From positions 558,001 through 622,000 of the forward strand of contig JAYWVB010000008.1 of assembly GCA_039881045.1 (NCBI GenBank): 64,000 bases of DNA. Direction: 5' to 3'. The translations under genes and the position numbers were made by a program. The stretch comes from Chaetomium olivaceum (taxonomy: Eukaryota; Ascomycota; Sordariomycetes; Sordariales; Chaetomiaceae). Below are positions 63,586 to 64,000 of this stretch, piece after piece; position 1 is the first letter of the stretch, and every line of letters begins with the position of its first letter. The notes under the pieces were generated by a model, which did no database searches, was not told where the DNA came from, and saw only the letters and a list, made by a program, of their open reading frames with translations.

Positions 63586-64000
63586 TTAAAAGATGGAATT
63601 AACAATATTACTCCCGATCGTCGCGCCCGCGCCAAAAATCGCCGCATTCCCCAACTTCTTCCCGATATTCTTCCCGTGCTTGCCCACCTTACTCTCCTCC
63701 TCCTGCGGCTGCTGCTGCTGCGGCTGGCCCGGCGGCGGCGCGGCCGGATATCCCTGCACCGGCACCGGCGCCATGGGATACCCACCCGCACCCGCACCCG
63801 GATACTGCGGCTGCTGATACTGCGGCTGCTGATACTGTTGATGCTGCTGCTGCTGACCCCACCCCGGCGCCTGCACCGGCGCTGGCGGCCCCCCCGCTCT
63901 TTTCTCCTCCGCGGCGACCGCGACGACATAACTCCGCGGGAAAATCCCCTCCTGCCCCGTCCTCACGTTCCTGCCCATCCACCAGTCCGCGTTCATGTAC
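63586..64000 (-). CDS. SH3-domain protein, 3' part only (runs off the right edge)
   Basis: A minus-strand frame open from the right edge (base 64000) to a stop at 63586-63588; at least 138 residues are inside the window. The visible N-terminal part is the end of an SH3 domain (YMNADWWMGRNVRTGQEGIF, then PRSYV), including the conserved WW and GxFPxxYV positions. A Gln/Pro/Gly/Tyr-rich stretch (QQYQQPQYQQPQYPG) and a C-terminal KVGKHGKNIGKKLGNAAIFG motif follow, ending in hydrophobic IVNSIF. This layout, SH3 then QPY-rich tail, matches fungal actin-regulator proteins of the Lsb1/Pin3 type, but family naming is not certain with the 5' part missing. SH3 domains bind proline-rich partners, usually at cortical actin sites. 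Confidence 0.75.
   Translation of the reverse strand, partial: YMNADWWMGRNVRTGQEGIFPRSYVVAVAAEEKRAGGPPAPVQAPGWGQQQQHQQYQQPQYQQPQYPGAGAGGYPMAPVPVQGYPAAPPPGQPQQQQPQEEESKVGKHGKNIGKKLGNAAIFGAGATIGSNIVNSIF

Noticed and set aside
1..64000. CRISPR arrays, bacterial operons, replication origins or rRNA genes
   Set aside because: Spliced genes and fungal families throughout; no regularly spaced repeats with spacers and no rRNA-like sequence were seen.

Overview
The window looks like about 64 kb of nuclear DNA from a filamentous ascomycete (Pezizomycotina, most likely Sordariomycetes). Supporting signs are introns of 44-106 nt with GTANGT-type donors and CTNAC/CTGA branch sites, HET-domain genes, an NPP1-type secreted protein, a LysM/chitinase locus, a Tad/I-like LINE and fungal core genes (POP1, RRP40, SSZ1). 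No species can be named from the sequence alone.

Layout. The left half (about 0.3-39 kb) is accessory and gene-poor. It holds an intact HET-domain gene (652-2934 +), a spliced secreted LysM-type gene (3826-4665 -), an APH-family kinase-like gene (5186-6433 +), a three-exon NPP1/NLP gene (6707-7675 -), a broken DUF3433-like membrane gene (8948-11397 -) and a three-exon PQ-loop membrane gene (11656-12650 -). Next comes a full-length LINE on the minus strand (13313-18713), flanked by a 14-bp target-site duplication. Beyond it are a broken gene of an unnamed family (19067-20417 +), a broken membrane gene (20476-21923 -) with a truncated inverted second copy (23908-24223 +), a GNAT acetyltransferase (22536-23355 -), a broken second HET gene (26505-28357 +), a secreted GPI-type gene (28949-29746 -), an uncharacterised 265-aa gene, a long LysM/GH18 chitinase gene (32007-37109 +), a small frameshifted gene and a LINE RNase H remnant.

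The right half (about 40-64 kb) is denser and mostly conserved: a C2H2 zinc-finger protein with an N-terminal membrane segment, RRP40 and SSZ1 as a divergent pair, two neighbouring RING-type genes, an NT-C2 (EEIG1/EHBP1-type) gene, POP1, an RBR-type E3 ligase, and the 3' end of an SH3-domain gene at the right edge.

A recurring oddity is single-base frame breaks, often at short homopolymers. They occur in accessory genes, where decay would be expected, and also in conserved genes that should be intact: SSZ1 has a compensating -1/+1 pair, RRP40 has one extra base in a run of seven, and the NT-C2 gene has four breaks. Assembly or sequencing error is therefore a serious alternative for every frameshift pseudogene called here. 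In-frame stop codons and the truncated duplicate are better evidence of real decay.

Functionally the accessory part resembles a fungal self/non-self and plant- or chitin-interaction repertoire (HET, NLP, LysM, chitinase, GPI protein). The right part covers RNA processing, ribosome-associated chaperoning and ubiquitin ligation. No convincing multi-gene system of an unknown kind was found. The most distinctive single item is the membrane-anchored zinc-finger protein.
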